64,000 nt of DNA, taken from NCBI GenBank assembly GCA_954871525.1, contig OX940860.1, positions 24,522,001 to 24,586,000 on the forward strand, written 5' to 3'. The DNA comes from Parietaria judaica. Taxonomy: Eukaryota > Streptophyta > Magnoliopsida > Rosales > Urticaceae. The position numbers and the translations under genes were made by a program. Positions within the stretch are counted from its first letter, which is position 1. Each line of letters starts with the position of its first letter. Below, one piece after another: positions 1 to 13,092 of the stretch. A model generated the notes under the pieces. The model was given only the letters and a program-made list of their open reading frames with translations, had not been told where the DNA came from and ran no database searches.

Positions 1-1020
1 ACTGCAGAATATATAGGACTTGTCTTAAGGATAAACATTTTCTTGATTTGACATTTTTAACTATTCTATTAAAAGAACTCCCGAAACATTCGAAAGGGAA
101 TACAAAATTATTTTGTCTTCTTATCGCATGAAAAACTAAGTAATAGAAGACAAAATTTTCTTAAGTAAAGGATGGATTTCTTCTCTCTCGAATTTATTTT
201 TCTATTCCTCATTTTCTCTTTTAGCATAACCTTTAGGTTAGAAAAGAAGCGAGAGATAATTTTACATAAACGTAGAAGTCTCATTTGTAAAAAAACATGA
301 AGATGACATGTTTAAGAGAAGAAAAAAAAAAAGGTGAAGATTACAATTTTTTCTAACGGATTTCACTTTAGTTCACGTTCTTTTGCCAAAGAAACACAAC
401 CCAAATAATTTTATAAATATAGCTATGAAAAAAATGATATCATTAAAAATAAAAATAAAAACGTACCTGTTGAATGATAATCATGTCAAAATTTAGAAGA
501 TACTCATTTTTTTTTTATAGAACTCATAATCTACTATCATCATTCTCTCTCTCTCTCTTTTTCTTTCATACGCGACATTCAATTTCTGAGCTCCGGCTAT
601 GGAAATTACAGATTCCAAGATAAACTATCAAGAGCAAAATATGAAAGATATCTTATGTTTTATAATCCTAAACTAACAAAAGATGAGAACTATCTCAGCA
701 TATCACAATTGCAATGCAAGTAATTAAAAAAATCATTGTTGACATTAATGAGATTACAACTTGGAGGTTGATAACTTTGATTGATAGTTTTTTTCTTATA
801 TAATAGACAAAGTTCTTGATATGCTTAATATGGGCAAATTTATACCGCTTAATATTTTCGATGATAAAATGATGTCCTCTAACATACCTATATCAACATC
901 AAACTAAGCAAAATGGTAAAGATAAAAAATAAAAGACGAATGGATTCGATGTTCTATATAGACTTTTTATTTAATTCATGCTTGTTTTTACAAAAGAAAC
1001 ATAATACATAACCTTAACAA
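1..1020. other. AT-rich intergenic DNA
   Basis: Very AT-rich sequence with homopolymer runs and a short CT microsatellite near 540-565. No reading frame of credible length or composition and no repeat boundary were seen on either strand. Confidence 0.6.
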
Positions 1021-1367
1021 TTATTTAAAGGGTCCTTTAGGCCAAATTTAAAAGTGTGTTTAGCAAAATAGCCAAATTTTGGTTAATTTTGTAAATTAGC
1101 CAATTAACCACTTAAACAAAAATCCAATTACATTGTTGCCCTTATGTTTTAAAAAATAAATAAAAATTCGTAATATAAAAATGGGTTGTTTATTCGGTCA
1201 AAAAAATATCATTAATTGAAAATATTGGTATTAATTGAAATTAATTGAAATTGGTATTAATATGGTAACAACCAATTTCAACCACCTCATACACGATCAG
1301 CCCTATTTTTTAGCTATTATTCAATTTCTAAATTGAAAACATTGACCACTTGATTTCTCTCTCCTCA

Positions 1368-1865
1368 AACCCACACTCTCGTCGAGCTTCCTCCCTCTTC
1401 TTCTAGCTTTCATCATCGGCGAAACTATCACCGGCCATTAACGGCGAAACAATCTCCGGCGACCCATCACGATGTTAATTCATGTTAATGCACATTGATG
1501 TTCGGCTTAATTCACGTTAATGCATGCTAAATTTGTGTTAATGTTCGTTGATTCACGTTGATAATTCACGTTAATGCATGCTAAATTTGTGTTAATGTTC
1601 GTTGATTCACGTTGCTAATTCATGTTAATGCAACATACATATTTGTCTACGTTGTTAATTCACGTTAATGCAACTCATGTCATTTGGCTAATTCACGTTA
1701 GTGCAACATACATATTTGTCTATATTGTTGATTCAAGTTAATATGCCACCCGTTAATAGCCGGTGATGGGTCGTCGGTGATGGTTTCGCCGTTAATGGCC
1801 GGTGATGGTTTCGCCGATAAAGGAAGCTCGAAGAAGAGGGAGGAAGCTCGACGAGAGTGTGGGTT
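1368..1865. repeat. Internal inverted repeat of the MULE
   Basis: The segment at 1368-1470 (reading CGTCGAGCTTCCTCCCTCTT and ACCGGCCATTAACGGCGAAA) recurs reverse-complemented at about 1783-1865. The spacer between the arms carries several diverged copies of a unit of about 55 bp containing TTCACGTTAATGCATGC. The arms are much GC-richer than the element's termini. This is a second, nested inverted repeat inside the terminal ones. Confidence 0.8.
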
Positions 1866-1897
1866 CGCCATTAATAGTTGGTGAAGGTGTAGCGACG

Positions 1898-2360
1898 ACG
1901 GCGAAGTACGGGGCGACTTCAAGCGTGCGACGACGGCGAAGGACGAGGCGACTCCATTGATGGCGTTCGGAGCTTGGTGCTTGCAGAGGTGAAGGTGAAG
2001 GCGACGTCGTTCGGAGGAGGCGACTTCAAACGTAGCGACGACGGCGAAGGACGAGGCAACTTCAAGCGTAGCGAAGACGGCAAAGGACGAGGCGACTCCA
2101 TTGATGGCGTTCGGAGCTTGGCGCTCTCAGAGAGGGTGGAAACAGAGGTGAAGTGAAGGCGACGTTGTTCGGAGGAGGCGACTTCAAGCGTAGCGACGAC
2201 GGCGAAGGACGAAGCGACTTCAAGCGTAGTGACGACGGCGAAGGACGGGGCGACTTCAAGCGTAGCGAAGACGGCGAAGGACGAGGCGACTCCATTGATG
2301 GCGTTCGGAGCTTGGCGCTCGCAGAGAGGGTGGAAACAGAGGTGAAGGTGGAAACCTCTT
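1898..2360. repeat. GC-rich tandem repeat block, 33-39 bp units in a ~160-190 bp higher-order unit
   Basis: A unit built on GGCGACTTCAAGCGTAGCGA followed by CGACGGCGAAGGACGAG is repeated in tandem. Two to three such units plus a shared end (CTCCATTGATGGCGTTCGGA) form a larger unit seen at about 1993-2155 and 2156-2345. Because unit lengths are multiples of three, frames stay open on both strands (short serine/proline/arginine-rich or aspartate/glycine-rich reading frames). Those frames are a side effect of the repeat and I do not call them genes. The source may be a captured host exon that later amplified, but I do not recognise it. Confidence 0.75.
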
Positions 2361-2744
2361 TTGCAATTATTTGAATATTAAAATACAAAAATACTATCCT
2401 TTAATAGCAAAAGAGGTTAATCAAAGATTTAGTCTCATAAATTTTGAGTTTCCTCATTAATCGTTGATTGATTCTACGTGATTGCTATATTTTTTTAAAA
2501 ATTTTCAATTAAATTTAAAAACATTCAATCAGCTTGATTTGTGCTGATTAATTTATTTTCTATTTTAATTAATTACGAAAATTATAATCCAAAATGATTA
2601 ATGAAAGGGTATTAGAGGGATAAAAATTGTTATTAATATGCTACCTCATGTTAATTGGCTAGTTTACAAAATTAACCAAAGTTTGGCTATTTTGCTAATT
2701 CTATGTTTCAATTTGGCTATTTGGAGCAATTTCTCTTATTTAAA

Positions 2745-3206
2745 AGCTTACAATTCTTAACAATAATTTAAAAACTTACAATTCAAAATCAATTTTAACT
2801 ATTTTATGTAAAAAATTAGTGAAAAAAAAATCTTAAAATACACACAAATACATATCTACGGTTTCTTTGAGAGAAAAAAATAATTATTTTTTGTATTATA
2901 TTGTATGAAATGCAATATCTTATGGAGCTTTCTTTACGTAAACTATAGTAGGGTTCTTTTGTGTTGCACAATCTTTCGGGGTTTGAAAAAAAAAATACTC
3001 AATAATAAACAATCTCAAAAAATTAAGTACCAAGGCTTAGATTAATAATAAAAAATGAGTCCACTAAATTATAATCTTTTGTAATATTGACATAAAGAAA
3101 TAAATCAATAAAAGATAAAACAGAAAAACCAAATACCATATATGACCCGATTTTTAAAAATATAACAAACGAAAACCAAATATTATAGCGCTCTACAAGA
3201 AAATAC
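2745..3206. other. AT-rich intergenic DNA, nothing recognised
   Basis: Low-complexity AT-rich sequence beyond the MULE target duplication. No coding or repeat signal is visible. Confidence 0.5.
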
Positions 3207-5610
3207 CTCATAAACTTGAGGGTATGTTGTCACCTCGGTTGGTATGAGTCGACGTGTACTCCGATCGATCAAAGGAGGATTCCCTATGAGAGGATTCATC
3301 GAAGAACGATTAAAGTAAGAAATGAAGCAAACTCGCTGGGACTTTTTATGAGGATAACTTAATTTGGCAAAAAAAAAAAATACTTATCGAATACTTACAT
3401 TGGATTCTCGTTGAAGCGGTTGTGTTTCGGTTAGAGAAGTCAAAGAAGTCGAGCCTGCTAACATCTACCCAAAAACCAAATAACGAATCAATCATCGACA
3501 AAGCCATGAAATCAACCAAAATTAGTGGAAACTAAATAGCTTAATTGTAAAATAGAGGGGAAAATGGAGAGTAATAAATAAATAAAGAACAATTATAATT
3601 AGTCTCATATCTTATGTCTACTATACTATATAAATATATATGAAGAATTTTGAAAAAGCACAAATTGAAAAACATAAGCTATAAACAACCTAAGAATGAA
3701 AAAGTGTGTAACCTAACATTCAAGAAAATGACTAACCAGAGAAACGAAATGAGAGGTGAACCATGGTCATACATGGTGATCGCAAAGAAGGTTCGACAAA
3801 GACGCGGCGAACCGGATATATTTGAGAAGTCCTACAAACACCATGAAGATGTTAAAAAGCAAAAATAGATTAAAAAAACAGTTGACCATATCTAAACTCA
3901 AAAGTCCCTGATTTTGTTGACGGATAACGTGGTTCATAGTTGGAAAATCTCGGATGAATTTAACTGCATCTGCATAAAGAGATGTTGAAGTTGACAACTC
4001 TCATATTCGGGAAAACAATCTATGCGAACCAAGACCCGAGCATTTCCAAAATAACTCACACCAGTCACTCAATCATTCATCAAAAGCAGATAACAAATTT
4101 AAAATCAAACCGGAAATTGAGAACTGTTAAAAAAAAACGAACATAAATGATTTCAAGGCACGCAAGACGATACCTGAAGCGGAGAACAGACATAGCGACG
4201 CCGACGGACTTCATGAACAAATGACGACATTGAACAGGACAAACATCCAAAACCAAGCTTACAGAGACTCATTTGGACTTGATCACATATTGCCGATGAC
4301 CATTTTATGTAGTGAACCGAGCTCAACCTAGTAAAAGCAATAATTTTTTTATTAATCCAGTATAAAGTATTAGCATCATAAATCATACGGTAAATGGTCA
4401 GTCATTGTCGAACAAAATTCACGCCGATGTGGTTGATTTACAGAGACAATAACGATTCTTCATCGTAACTTTCTATTGCCGCATACCCAGAGTCAAGTAC
4501 AAAGTAGTAATTGCTTGACGAAGAGGGCACTGCGGTTGCAGAAGAAGCTCTGTAAGATGAATATACTATCCAATACTTTAATCTAACTATCTATGTTAAC
4601 AATCAATCCAAATTTAAATACAATTTTAAATCTTATTATACAGAGGCGAGTTTAGCTAATATAGCCTAAGAAAAAAACTCAAGTAGTAAATCTAACAAAA
4701 TGAGAATTTCAAAACTGAAATCGATAATTTGTGGAAGTGCAGAGCCAAACTTTCTTTCCGAAGATAACATTGATACGAAATTGTCTGCAACCATTACACC
4801 AAAACTCGAACTGTTGAGCCGAAGAGTGTCGAACCGGTCCTTCATCTACCATTACAATTAACAAATAATAAATTATTCTAGCGGAGCGATGAAAGATGAT
4901 TTTTCAAACCTATCACTCTTCAATTTTCTTCTCCGATCTCTGGTGCTGAAATTCACCATTCTATATTCTTTAGGAATCTGGAAATGTTAACAACGACAAC
5001 AAATTGGAAGAAAAAAAAAAAATATTCTCGGATATTTTTATGGGAAGCAAAAAGATATTGAATGCTTCAATTGGCATGGCTAGGATCAAGCAGACATATG
5101 ATTAGATGAAAAAAAGAACTTATGATTAGAGTTGTAAAGAAAATCCTATGTGTGACACACCGAGAAACTAAAGATGTTCGACCTAAGGAATTCTTGCGCA
5201 TTTATCATAGAACAAAGATTGACCGGTAAATACAAAGAACAGAATTCAAACAATCCTTTTATTTTCAAGTGTATTTTCCATTGAGATATTTTAGAAAACG
5301 GATTATATGCGTTGATTGAATTGATAAATTTTCACACTTTTTCAGCATAAAATTCAACAAAGAAATGTGTTTTTAATTTAATGAAACGATAATTTAATAC
5401 ATCACATAATGTGTATCTGAATCGAAATCGTTAACGGTTGACTTGATGCCAAAAAGAAACACAAACATATATGTGTGAGTTGAAGTCACGCTTGAATTGA
5501 ACTGATATCAGAGAAGAAAAAAGTCTAACCTTCATTGCTTGGCCATTGAATGTGAGAGAAATAGGCTGCATAACTAAGATAGGAAGTTGGAGAACGTAAA
5601 TGTACTTCAT
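3207..5610 (-). other. Possible multi-exon gene remnant of unknown identity
   Basis: Several short minus-strand stretches have exon-like composition and plausible splice borders. These are 5610-5531 (starts with ATG, ends AAG then GTTAG), about 4966-4930, about 4855-4740 (after TAG acceptor), about 4545-4440 (ends in a stop, with a Tyr/Ser/Glu-rich C-terminus), 4380-4170, about 3969-3860 (after a TGCAG acceptor), about 3464-3406 (ends before GTAAGTATT) and 3335-3207 (ends before GTATTT, reading NPLIGNPPLIDRSTRRL). Order and spacing fit a small-exon gene or its relic, but phases do not join cleanly between all neighbours and one early exon carries a stop. No domain is recognisable. It could equally be gene fragments captured by a transposon. 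Confidence 0.25.
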
Positions 5611-5984
5611 GCAACGGATTATACTTTTTCAAGAGTCACTTGAAAAAGTAACTATTTTCCATTGGTCCTCTTCAAGCGTCTCCTCACAGAGCAGGCGAAG
5701 AAACACGAAACCCAGATGAAGAAAGCAAGCCGCGATTCACTTACTTTCCTCCCGTTCCTCATCCTATGACTTTCATCAACGACTGCAAGCCGCCAATATC
5801 AGCGACAATCCGAGGTTAGTTTTTCGTTCGTTTCCTTAATTGATTAGTTTCAACGAGAGGTTGTGTCTCCTCATTCTTCCAACGCGATTCTTTGAAGCAT
5901 GTGAACGGTTATTGATGTCTCTGTGGTTGTCGTATCTTTTGGGAGAGATGCTAACCCATAACCTCCCTCACAACTTTCGCACCT

Positions 5985-6335
5985 TTGGATTCTCCCAGAT
6001 TCGATTTTTTCTATAGATTGTGTGTTGTGAAATTTAAATTGTTTAGAACTCTCATGCTTAATATTTCTCTCCCTCAGATCTCTATCTCGCTACGCCTTCT
6101 TCAAGCCGGTGCTTGATCGGGATTCTCCCAGATTCGAAACTTTTCTAGGTATGTCCGTGTCGAATCACTGTTTTCGATTGATTCCGATGGGTAAGATTGG
6201 TTTTTCTTTGAATTTTTTTTATTTTATTGATTGTGGGTTGTGAAATTTTGCTTTCTCAGAACTCACTCTCGCTACACATTCTTCAAGCCGCTGATTTATT
6301 GGGATTCTCCCAGAAGCGAAGGTTTTTCCAGGTTT
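5985..6335 (+). repeat. Tandemly duplicated exon-like segment
   Basis: The block GGATTCTCCCAGATTCGA with its preceding CTCGCTACGCCTTCTTCAAG recurs about 130-190 bp further on in diverged form. Each copy is preceded by a CAG acceptor-like pyrimidine tract and followed by a donor-like GTATGT or GTTTGT. At least two full copies (about 6060-6148 and 6245-6332) and one partial copy near 5988 are visible. Confidence 0.6.
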
Positions 6336-8734
6336 GTCGCTTAAATTTCTTTGATAATCCAATACAGTAATGGGACCAAAGAGATTAAAAGAGCAAGCAA
6401 TCAAACTGATTCTTTAATATAATATTGAATTATAAGAATTGATCACCACTCTGTTAGCGGCGATAATATTCGCAAAACTGTTGAATCGAAATATTTTTTC
6501 TTAATCTATAGTTACAGTGTCACAAAAATCTGCAATAGGTTTCATTATTTTCCAAGTTTAACAGGTTGACAATATTATTACTTATCTTATGATCATATTC
6601 CGGGTTTGATCGGTTTTTGAAATTTGTTTAGAACAGATATTACTACTTATGTTTTGAAAAGATTCTGGGTTTGATGGTTTATCAGAACATTTTGTTCTAC
6701 ATATATTAGTATTTATGTCTTGATTAGATTCCGGATTTGATCAGTTTGCAGAACTTTTTAAGAACAGATAAATACTATTTATGTTTTCATCAGATTCCGT
6801 GTTTAATCTGTTTTTGGAACTTGTTAGTACAAATACTACTATCGCTTATAAGATACTACTATCTGTTTAATCTATTTGCATCTTTTCGCCTTTTTGAGCA
6901 GGCTTCCAGTCCCCCGCTCGAATAATTATCGTTCCTGTTAGCCGGGGTCGATTGCCTTCCACGATTCTCTCTCCCCGGCCATGTGACTCGGTAGCTTCTA
7001 TGGTGTCCAGCGACGCACGTGACTCTTGCTGATTCTCTCTGGTGGCGCGAGTTTGAAACATCCTCTTTCACGACCTCGCCCTTTCGCTTACGCACCCTTT
7101 TCCATCTCTCTGGTATTTAAATTTATTTATTTCTTAGTGATTTACGGTTTTGTTTTGTGATTTTGTTGTTTACGGTTCCACATTCCATATTATTTAATCG
7201 TGACTATTAATATATAGAGTATTATTTTATTAAAGTTTTACTATTAATTCTGTCAAGTAAACTCTCACGTGAGAAATGGTTATCTACAAAAAAGTTCATA
7301 TTGATCGTTAATCATTAGTTACAAAAATTGCTTCTTAAGTAAATGCTTCGATATTTAAAAGGATTTTTGTTTGATGTCTTTACAATTAGTTGCATAATCA
7401 TCCTTGTAAAACTCATTATTGTATATAAAATATCACATCTCCTCTGGTGTTTAGTGCATATTCGTATCTTGATTATATATCCGCTTCTAGAGAAAATGAA
7501 TTCACCGGGTCAACTCAAGTGAGAGATTCTGAGCCACAATTTGCATAAGGATATCTTTTGAACTGCATTAGACTTTAGATATCAGAAGGTATGCGAAAAA
7601 TTAAAACATATCTCACTTCATAAGAATTTAAGCTTATTAACTAAGAGCGGAAAATTACGTAAGTATCCCCTGAATTTTGTTTCCGTTCACCATAACAACC
7701 GAAATGACCCGAAGATCTCGCATCTTTTTGGTTGCAACATAAACTGGATTTGAAGGTGATACAATTGCAATTGCAACCCTGAAATCAATTTGGCGGTCAT
7801 AAATTTTCCGAGCAAACAAGAATCTAAACATCAATTTTAGCTTCATTCTTTTTTCTCCTATTTTTGAATCAACTTTTAAATAATTTATACACGAAAAGAT
7901 ATTTAGTTTCAGTCGTCGTGTCTCTCGATTAGATGCCTTTTGCTAAAAAATGTACCATTTCAATATGCATTTACCCATGATATTTTCTTTTTAAACTCAA
8001 CTGCAACAAATTTCATCCCTCTTCATCAGTATTCTACGCCAAATCTCTCTCTCTGCTCGATATCACGCTTCCTCGCTCTTCTCTACATCAAATCATTGTC
8101 CATCTTCAATCGAACTCGCTCTCATGGCAAATATTTCTCTCTCTCTCATTCGATATCCCTCTTACTCAGTTTCTGTCCACCAAATTTTTCCCTCTGATTT
8201 TTTCCAGACGTCATATTTTCTCTTCACGCGCCTCCTGTTCGAAGAGACCTCTCGCACGATCAATGTTTGCGCTTCCAGCCTATGTCTTCTCGCGCGAGCA
8301 TCTCTGTCCAATCCAGTGGTCGTGACTTCCGGTCGACGGGTATTCCTCTAATACACTAAGTTCATTTTCTCTGCTCTCGTCGCCAGTCTACTAACGTAAG
8401 GTATGTCATTTATAACAATTGGTTTTTTTGGGTTTTAAATATCTTTGGATTTAGACCTCTTCATCGCCTTAGAATTTGTTAAACAATTGAATTTGAGTCA
8501 TTGCTCTGCAATTTTTTTTTTCAGATTCAATTGTGTCCTTGGTTGGAATTTTTGGCCATTCTGAGTATTTACAAAAAGTGAATGCTATGGCTTAATAAGA
8601 AGGTTCTCCTCAATCAAGAATAAGTTCGTTTGACTTCCCGATGAGAGTGTTGATTTCGGTTAGTTTCTATTTTCTCGGAGTTACGATTAAATTTTTCTCA
8701 ATGGGTTTGGTGTTGTATATGAAATTGTTTTTCC

Positions 8735-9135
8735 TTTTGTTGATTTTTCAGGGGGATTTATTTAATCACGAGTAAGTCATCGATTCCCCGAGTTTCGTTC
8801 AATTTTTCCCAGTATTTATAGGCAAGTGTTTTTCATTATTTTGTTGATTTTTCAGGGGGATTTATTCAATCAAATTTGAGTTCGTCAATATGTGTTGGGT
8901 TTCTTATTTCCCGTCACGGTGATTTTCACTGATTTACTGGTTTTTTTTTTATTATTTTGATGATTTTGGGGGGATTTCTTCAATCAAATGTAAGTTCATC
9001 GATTTCTTGGCTTTGCATTCAATCTTTTTTGGTGATTTTGCATTAATTTATTGGCTTTGTTTTTCCTTTTATTTATTTTTCCAGGGGATTTCTTAAATCA
9101 ATTGTAAATTTGTTGATTTCCCGGTCAGTTTCTTA
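8735..9135 (+). repeat. Degenerate ~110 bp tandem repeat with splice-like borders
   Basis: A unit containing TTTTCAGGGGGATTTATTTA or a variant, followed by a GTAAGT-like site and a T-rich tail, occurs about four times (near 8747, 8853, 8968 and 9082). The divergence between units indicates age. Each unit looks like acceptor, mini-exon and donor, so the array may have arisen from amplified intron sequence. Confidence 0.55.
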
Positions 9136-9910
9136 TTTCCCGTTTTTGTCGTGGAATTTAACTTTTACATAATTTTACATGATTAGTTTGTTTTTTATTA
9201 ATCCCTTTGTTCACTCTATTTTTGGCTTATTTTTTCACCCTATAGGGTTGCTCACTCGGACATAAGCCCTCTCTCATCTCTCAAAGTTCGTTGCACTTCC
9301 CCACCGGTACCCATCGCCGCCCGAAACCGTAGATGTCCGCCCCATGAACGTCGAAACCATGGGTATGTCCTCCAAGTCTCTCTATCTCAATTGCGTCTGC
9401 GTGCATAATTTTTTATGAAATAGCTTTTTTGGGAAATAATGAATCAGAAATTGTCATGTACTTATTCTTCGTTCAACTCTTTTTTTTTAATAACTCAATA
9501 CATTCTCAAATTCAATTTTCAACATCAGTTTGCTTTGTTGAATGTTTACAATATCGTTTTCTTTTTTCGATTAAACTACATGCCTCATTACTCTGGGCTC
9601 CTACGACTTTCAGAGTTTTATTGAAATGCGGCGCCTCCTCTGGATTTTTTGTTATACTGACTCTCTTCCAAGTCCATTTCAGAAATAACTGCAAAGAATT
9701 AGTTGCACCAACAAGATCATCTGCATCATCTTCCTTTCTTCAATTGATTTTTCTTATATATCGTCTAGCTATACTCACATCCATTCCTCTCTCGATCCAA
9801 ACTATACATCGTCTTCATGTTCGGACTCCACGTGCTTTCTTCGGCGTCAACCTGACTCTGCGTGACTCTCAACTTCATCTTCTGCCTTCATGGGCCTTCT
9901 TCGGTGTCAG

Positions 9911-12900
9911 TAAGATCATTTTTTTTTTTGTAATTTTAAAACTGATTTATGGTTCTATTATCAGACGAATTCCTCTTTATGGCGAGTAAAACTTTAAAAC
10001 CGTTTTCAATTTCCTTATGGAAAAATATGAGAAATACGGATTTGAAGAAATATCAATCTACCTTGTGACATTCCTCGCATTTGTACCACAGCCGGTTCAA
10101 GATTTTTTTTTCTCACAGATAACTAGCTAGGAATTCTTAAGTTTTAAATCCGCATTTGGTTTAGTTACTGAAAAAGTTTTCCGAAAAACGGTAATCGGGG
10201 TCGAAGAAACATCTTCATAAATCTGAAATCCGTATAAGATTTTCTTTTTCTTTGAGACAAGTACAATAAATTTTGTATTGAGCGTGCAAAGTTTTTCATA
10301 CTTGACTGGTAATTAGATCTTTTCTCCATTTTTTTTTTCAATTCCTTTTGTTTACTGTTAAAATTAAACGATCTCGCAGTTGCGCTGAAGTCGATCGCAA
10401 CAGTACCGGATTTTACAATTTTGTTTGGGTATTCTATAATTTTGAAAATGGTTTCGTCTATTATGGCCTTGAGTTCAACCATTGTCTTCTCTGAAAGTCG
10501 CAGTCTTATATTTTTTATTGACGTTTTGTTTCTTTTGTTAGGTTGTCGAAAAAATGAAGGAAAATTTTGACACTCTCTCCTGCTGTTGCTATGTATCTCC
10601 ATTGATTATTTGTGTCGTTTGGATCTCTCTTAGCACAATTTATTCTTAGATTGAATTCGGATTGAATTTGTAGCATCAGAAATGCTACAATAATGTTTGG
10701 ACATAAGTTTTATAATGCTTGAGAACTTAAGACTTCAAAGACTATAGAGCAAGCAATATGGGATTTTGTACAAATGTGCTTAAGTTGTTTCTATGTCTGT
10801 CGCGCAGGGTAGTTCTATTTCTCGGCTATAAGTTCTTCCACGGCAGTGTAGTTTTCTAGATGTGGATCGTGTATATCTACAAGCGGATATATACTACTGC
10901 AAAAACTTGTAGGAACTGAAACACCAATTAGCAAAACCACAGGTTTGGGAATCAACGACTGGGATTTTTCTTTCTAGATCAACCTCAAGAAAATCATACA
11001 AGGGTGATAAAAATCAAATTCTACTCTTTTCAATTTGAATGTATATGTTACTTTCGCTTTCGGTTTTTATTTTCTTTTATTTTTGTCTTTTACAATAAAT
11101 GACGTCACATTTTCACTACTGTCTCTTTTCTTTGTTTTTGGAAGATCTACATGTTTCTATTTATTTTCTTTCTAATATATGTCCTTCGTGTATTTTGTGG
11201 ATCAAACGAATTATTTTATCCTTTGGTTTTATGGAGCTTATGATTTCTAGGTTAACTTATTTTTTATTAATTGAATCAAGAATTTTGCTCGGAAGCAGCT
11301 TAATGGTTTTGGAAACTAAATAAATTTACTTAGAGACATGTTTGTTTTTGATATACTTGCAATAGACCACTTTTTGCAAAACTAAACAAATTGGCATGTA
11401 TCAAAATACAAAACCGCATAGTTATCTCTGTCTCTTACTTTATTATTAAGTTTTACTCAAAATTATCTTAATCGTGTGTCATTTAGTTAGTTATTGCAGA
11501 TATATGAAGTGATGAACTCTGATAATGCCGGTCGGTTTGTATGCAATTTCATTGTATACCATTCTCTTCTATTCTTCATGTTTTCATTTTTTGCTTCTTC
11601 TTGAACCGGGGGCTGGTCTTCTTCTTATGACTTGTGGAAACAAAGATTATGAGGTAAATTTGTGATCACTCACTCATGTCCTATTTTTAAATTTTTATGT
11701 TGCAAAATGTGTTTTATTAGTAACAGAATAAAAAGAGGTTGAAATGCTGTAAAAATATTTTGCAATGAAAGATGGACATGGATTATTGTGGTTTTCCGGA
11801 TGAGAGCGATCGAAGCTCACTCTTCTTCTTCTCCAAATTGATTCAATCTCAATTGTTGTGTGTGGAGGATCGATAAGTTAAGGTATCTAAACGATTTTTT
11901 TTTTATTTTGTGTTTTTTTTGCAAACCCTACTAAAACGAAGAATAGGAATCGGAAACCACATTTCAGATAAAAAGATTTTCGAAGTGCTCATTTGAAGGG
12001 GAATGATAACAAATTCATTGTCAACATGATTGATTGCACAAATTTAAAGTATATAGATAAAACTGCATGTACAAATTATTAATTTTGAGTATGTTATTGT
12101 ATAACTCAATCGGTTAAACTTGAAGTGTTTTTTTTTAATTAATAATAATTGTTTCTATAATGCAAAAAGAGATTGGGATATCGGTTACTATGATAATGTT
12201 TTTTTTTTCTTTTAATAATTGTTTTATAATGCAAAAAGAGATGGGATATCGTTTACGATGATGATTTTGTGATTGGGTTTTTGTTAGTAAATTATGATGA
12301 ATAGTATTGGAATAAAAAAAGTTCTATATGATTAGAATTCTTATAATATATCATTTATTTTTTAAAAAAGAGGCCGAGTATCATAGGCATTGGGTTTATT
12401 AATAACCATAAATATTAATAAATCTGAATCGAAATTCAATGAATCTTTTGGATAGGAGATTACAATATAATTTACGAATTTGTTTATTTAGTATTATTTT
12501 TTTAACAAATTCGTTAGTAGAGTTTAAGAGAGTGAAACCGAAAATGATAAAGTGGAATATTTTGTAACTCTTCTATATTTTGAAAGAGCTCTTTCCCACA
12601 ATAATTATTCTATACTTGCACTTATATTACCACATTGTTTTCAAGTTTTATTTTCAATTAGGTCGAATAATGAGACTTGCCATTTCTATCTCTCTTTACA
12701 TAAGCATGAAGGTGCTTTTCAAGCTTTAAAATCGTTTTAAGAGACTTTATTGTTCGTAGTTCCTATAAATAATAATGGGATAGCAAATAAGAAATTTTGT
12801 TTCTTGCATTTAGGAAAAGCAAATTTTGATAGAGTATTTGAAAGTTTCTAATTTGTTATTTTGAATGCAGTTTCTTACAAGTTCAAAGTTTCTCTTTAGA

Positions 12901-13092
12901 GAATTTAACTATACTATTCTAATCTTACATGGACATTTAAAAACAAAAATCATGATAATGATTCAAAATTTATCAGATTATATTAAATAAAAATAATAAA
13001 TCACACTACATAATTGAATCACACAATTAATTTGATATGCATATATCTTTAATTTTATAATGTTTTTGCGCGGTGCCGGTCCACTAGTATAT
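9911..13092. other. AT-rich intergenic or intronic DNA
   Basis: Mostly T-rich sequence. A 145-codon minus-strand frame at 10165-10602 is Lys/Arg/Ser-rich, has no recognisable domain and probably reflects AT-rich composition. A small diverged tandem duplication of about 80 bp lies at 12120-12265 (shared TATAATGCAAAAAGAGAT). Nothing else is supported. Confidence 0.4.

Larger units (their letters stand above)
1030..2735. mobile_element. Non-autonomous Mutator-like element (MULE), 1.7 kb
   Basis: The two ends form terminal inverted repeats of about 85 bp. The best-matching core (AGCAAAATAGCCAAA then TTGGTTAATTTTGTAAA) runs from about 1062 inward on the left and appears reverse-complemented at about 2650-2698 on the right. 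The element is flanked by a perfect 9-bp direct repeat TTATTTAAA at 1021-1029 and 2736-2744, the size typical of Mutator-like elements. The outer bases start with G on both ends. The inside has no transposase. It holds an inner inverted repeat, short tandem repeats around 1500-1735 and a GC-rich repeat block. It is therefore a deletion-derived or Pack-MULE-like passenger that would need a transposase supplied elsewhere. Confidence 0.85.
5640..9910 (+). other. AT-rich region with plus-strand exon-like islands
   Basis: Islands of higher GC content end at donor-like sites. They are 5700-5817 (CGAG then GTTAGT), 6075-6148 (TTCTAG then GTATGT), 6257-6332, 6901-7111, 9246-9361 (CCATGG then GTATGT) and 9700-9909. 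They read like 5'-UTR or short exons, but no continuous protein or domain can be assembled. The remaining sequence is T-rich and intron-like. The longest open frame (9429-9989) is Phe/Ile/Leu-rich and does not look like a protein. A non-coding transcript, a decayed gene 5' region or a Helitron body with captured exons are all possible. Confidence 0.25.

Noticed and set aside
2062..2388. 108-codon Ser/Pro/Arg-rich minus-strand frame
   Set aside because: It is the complement of a GC-rich tandem repeat; frames on both strands stay open because units are multiples of three.
9429..9989. 186-codon plus-strand frame
   Set aside because: Dominated by Phe, Leu, Ile and Ser from T-rich DNA, crosses exon-like borders and shows no protein family feature.
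10165..10602. 145-codon minus-strand frame
   Set aside because: Composition follows the AT-rich sequence, no domain is recognisable, and a T-rich tract on the other strand explains the Lys content.
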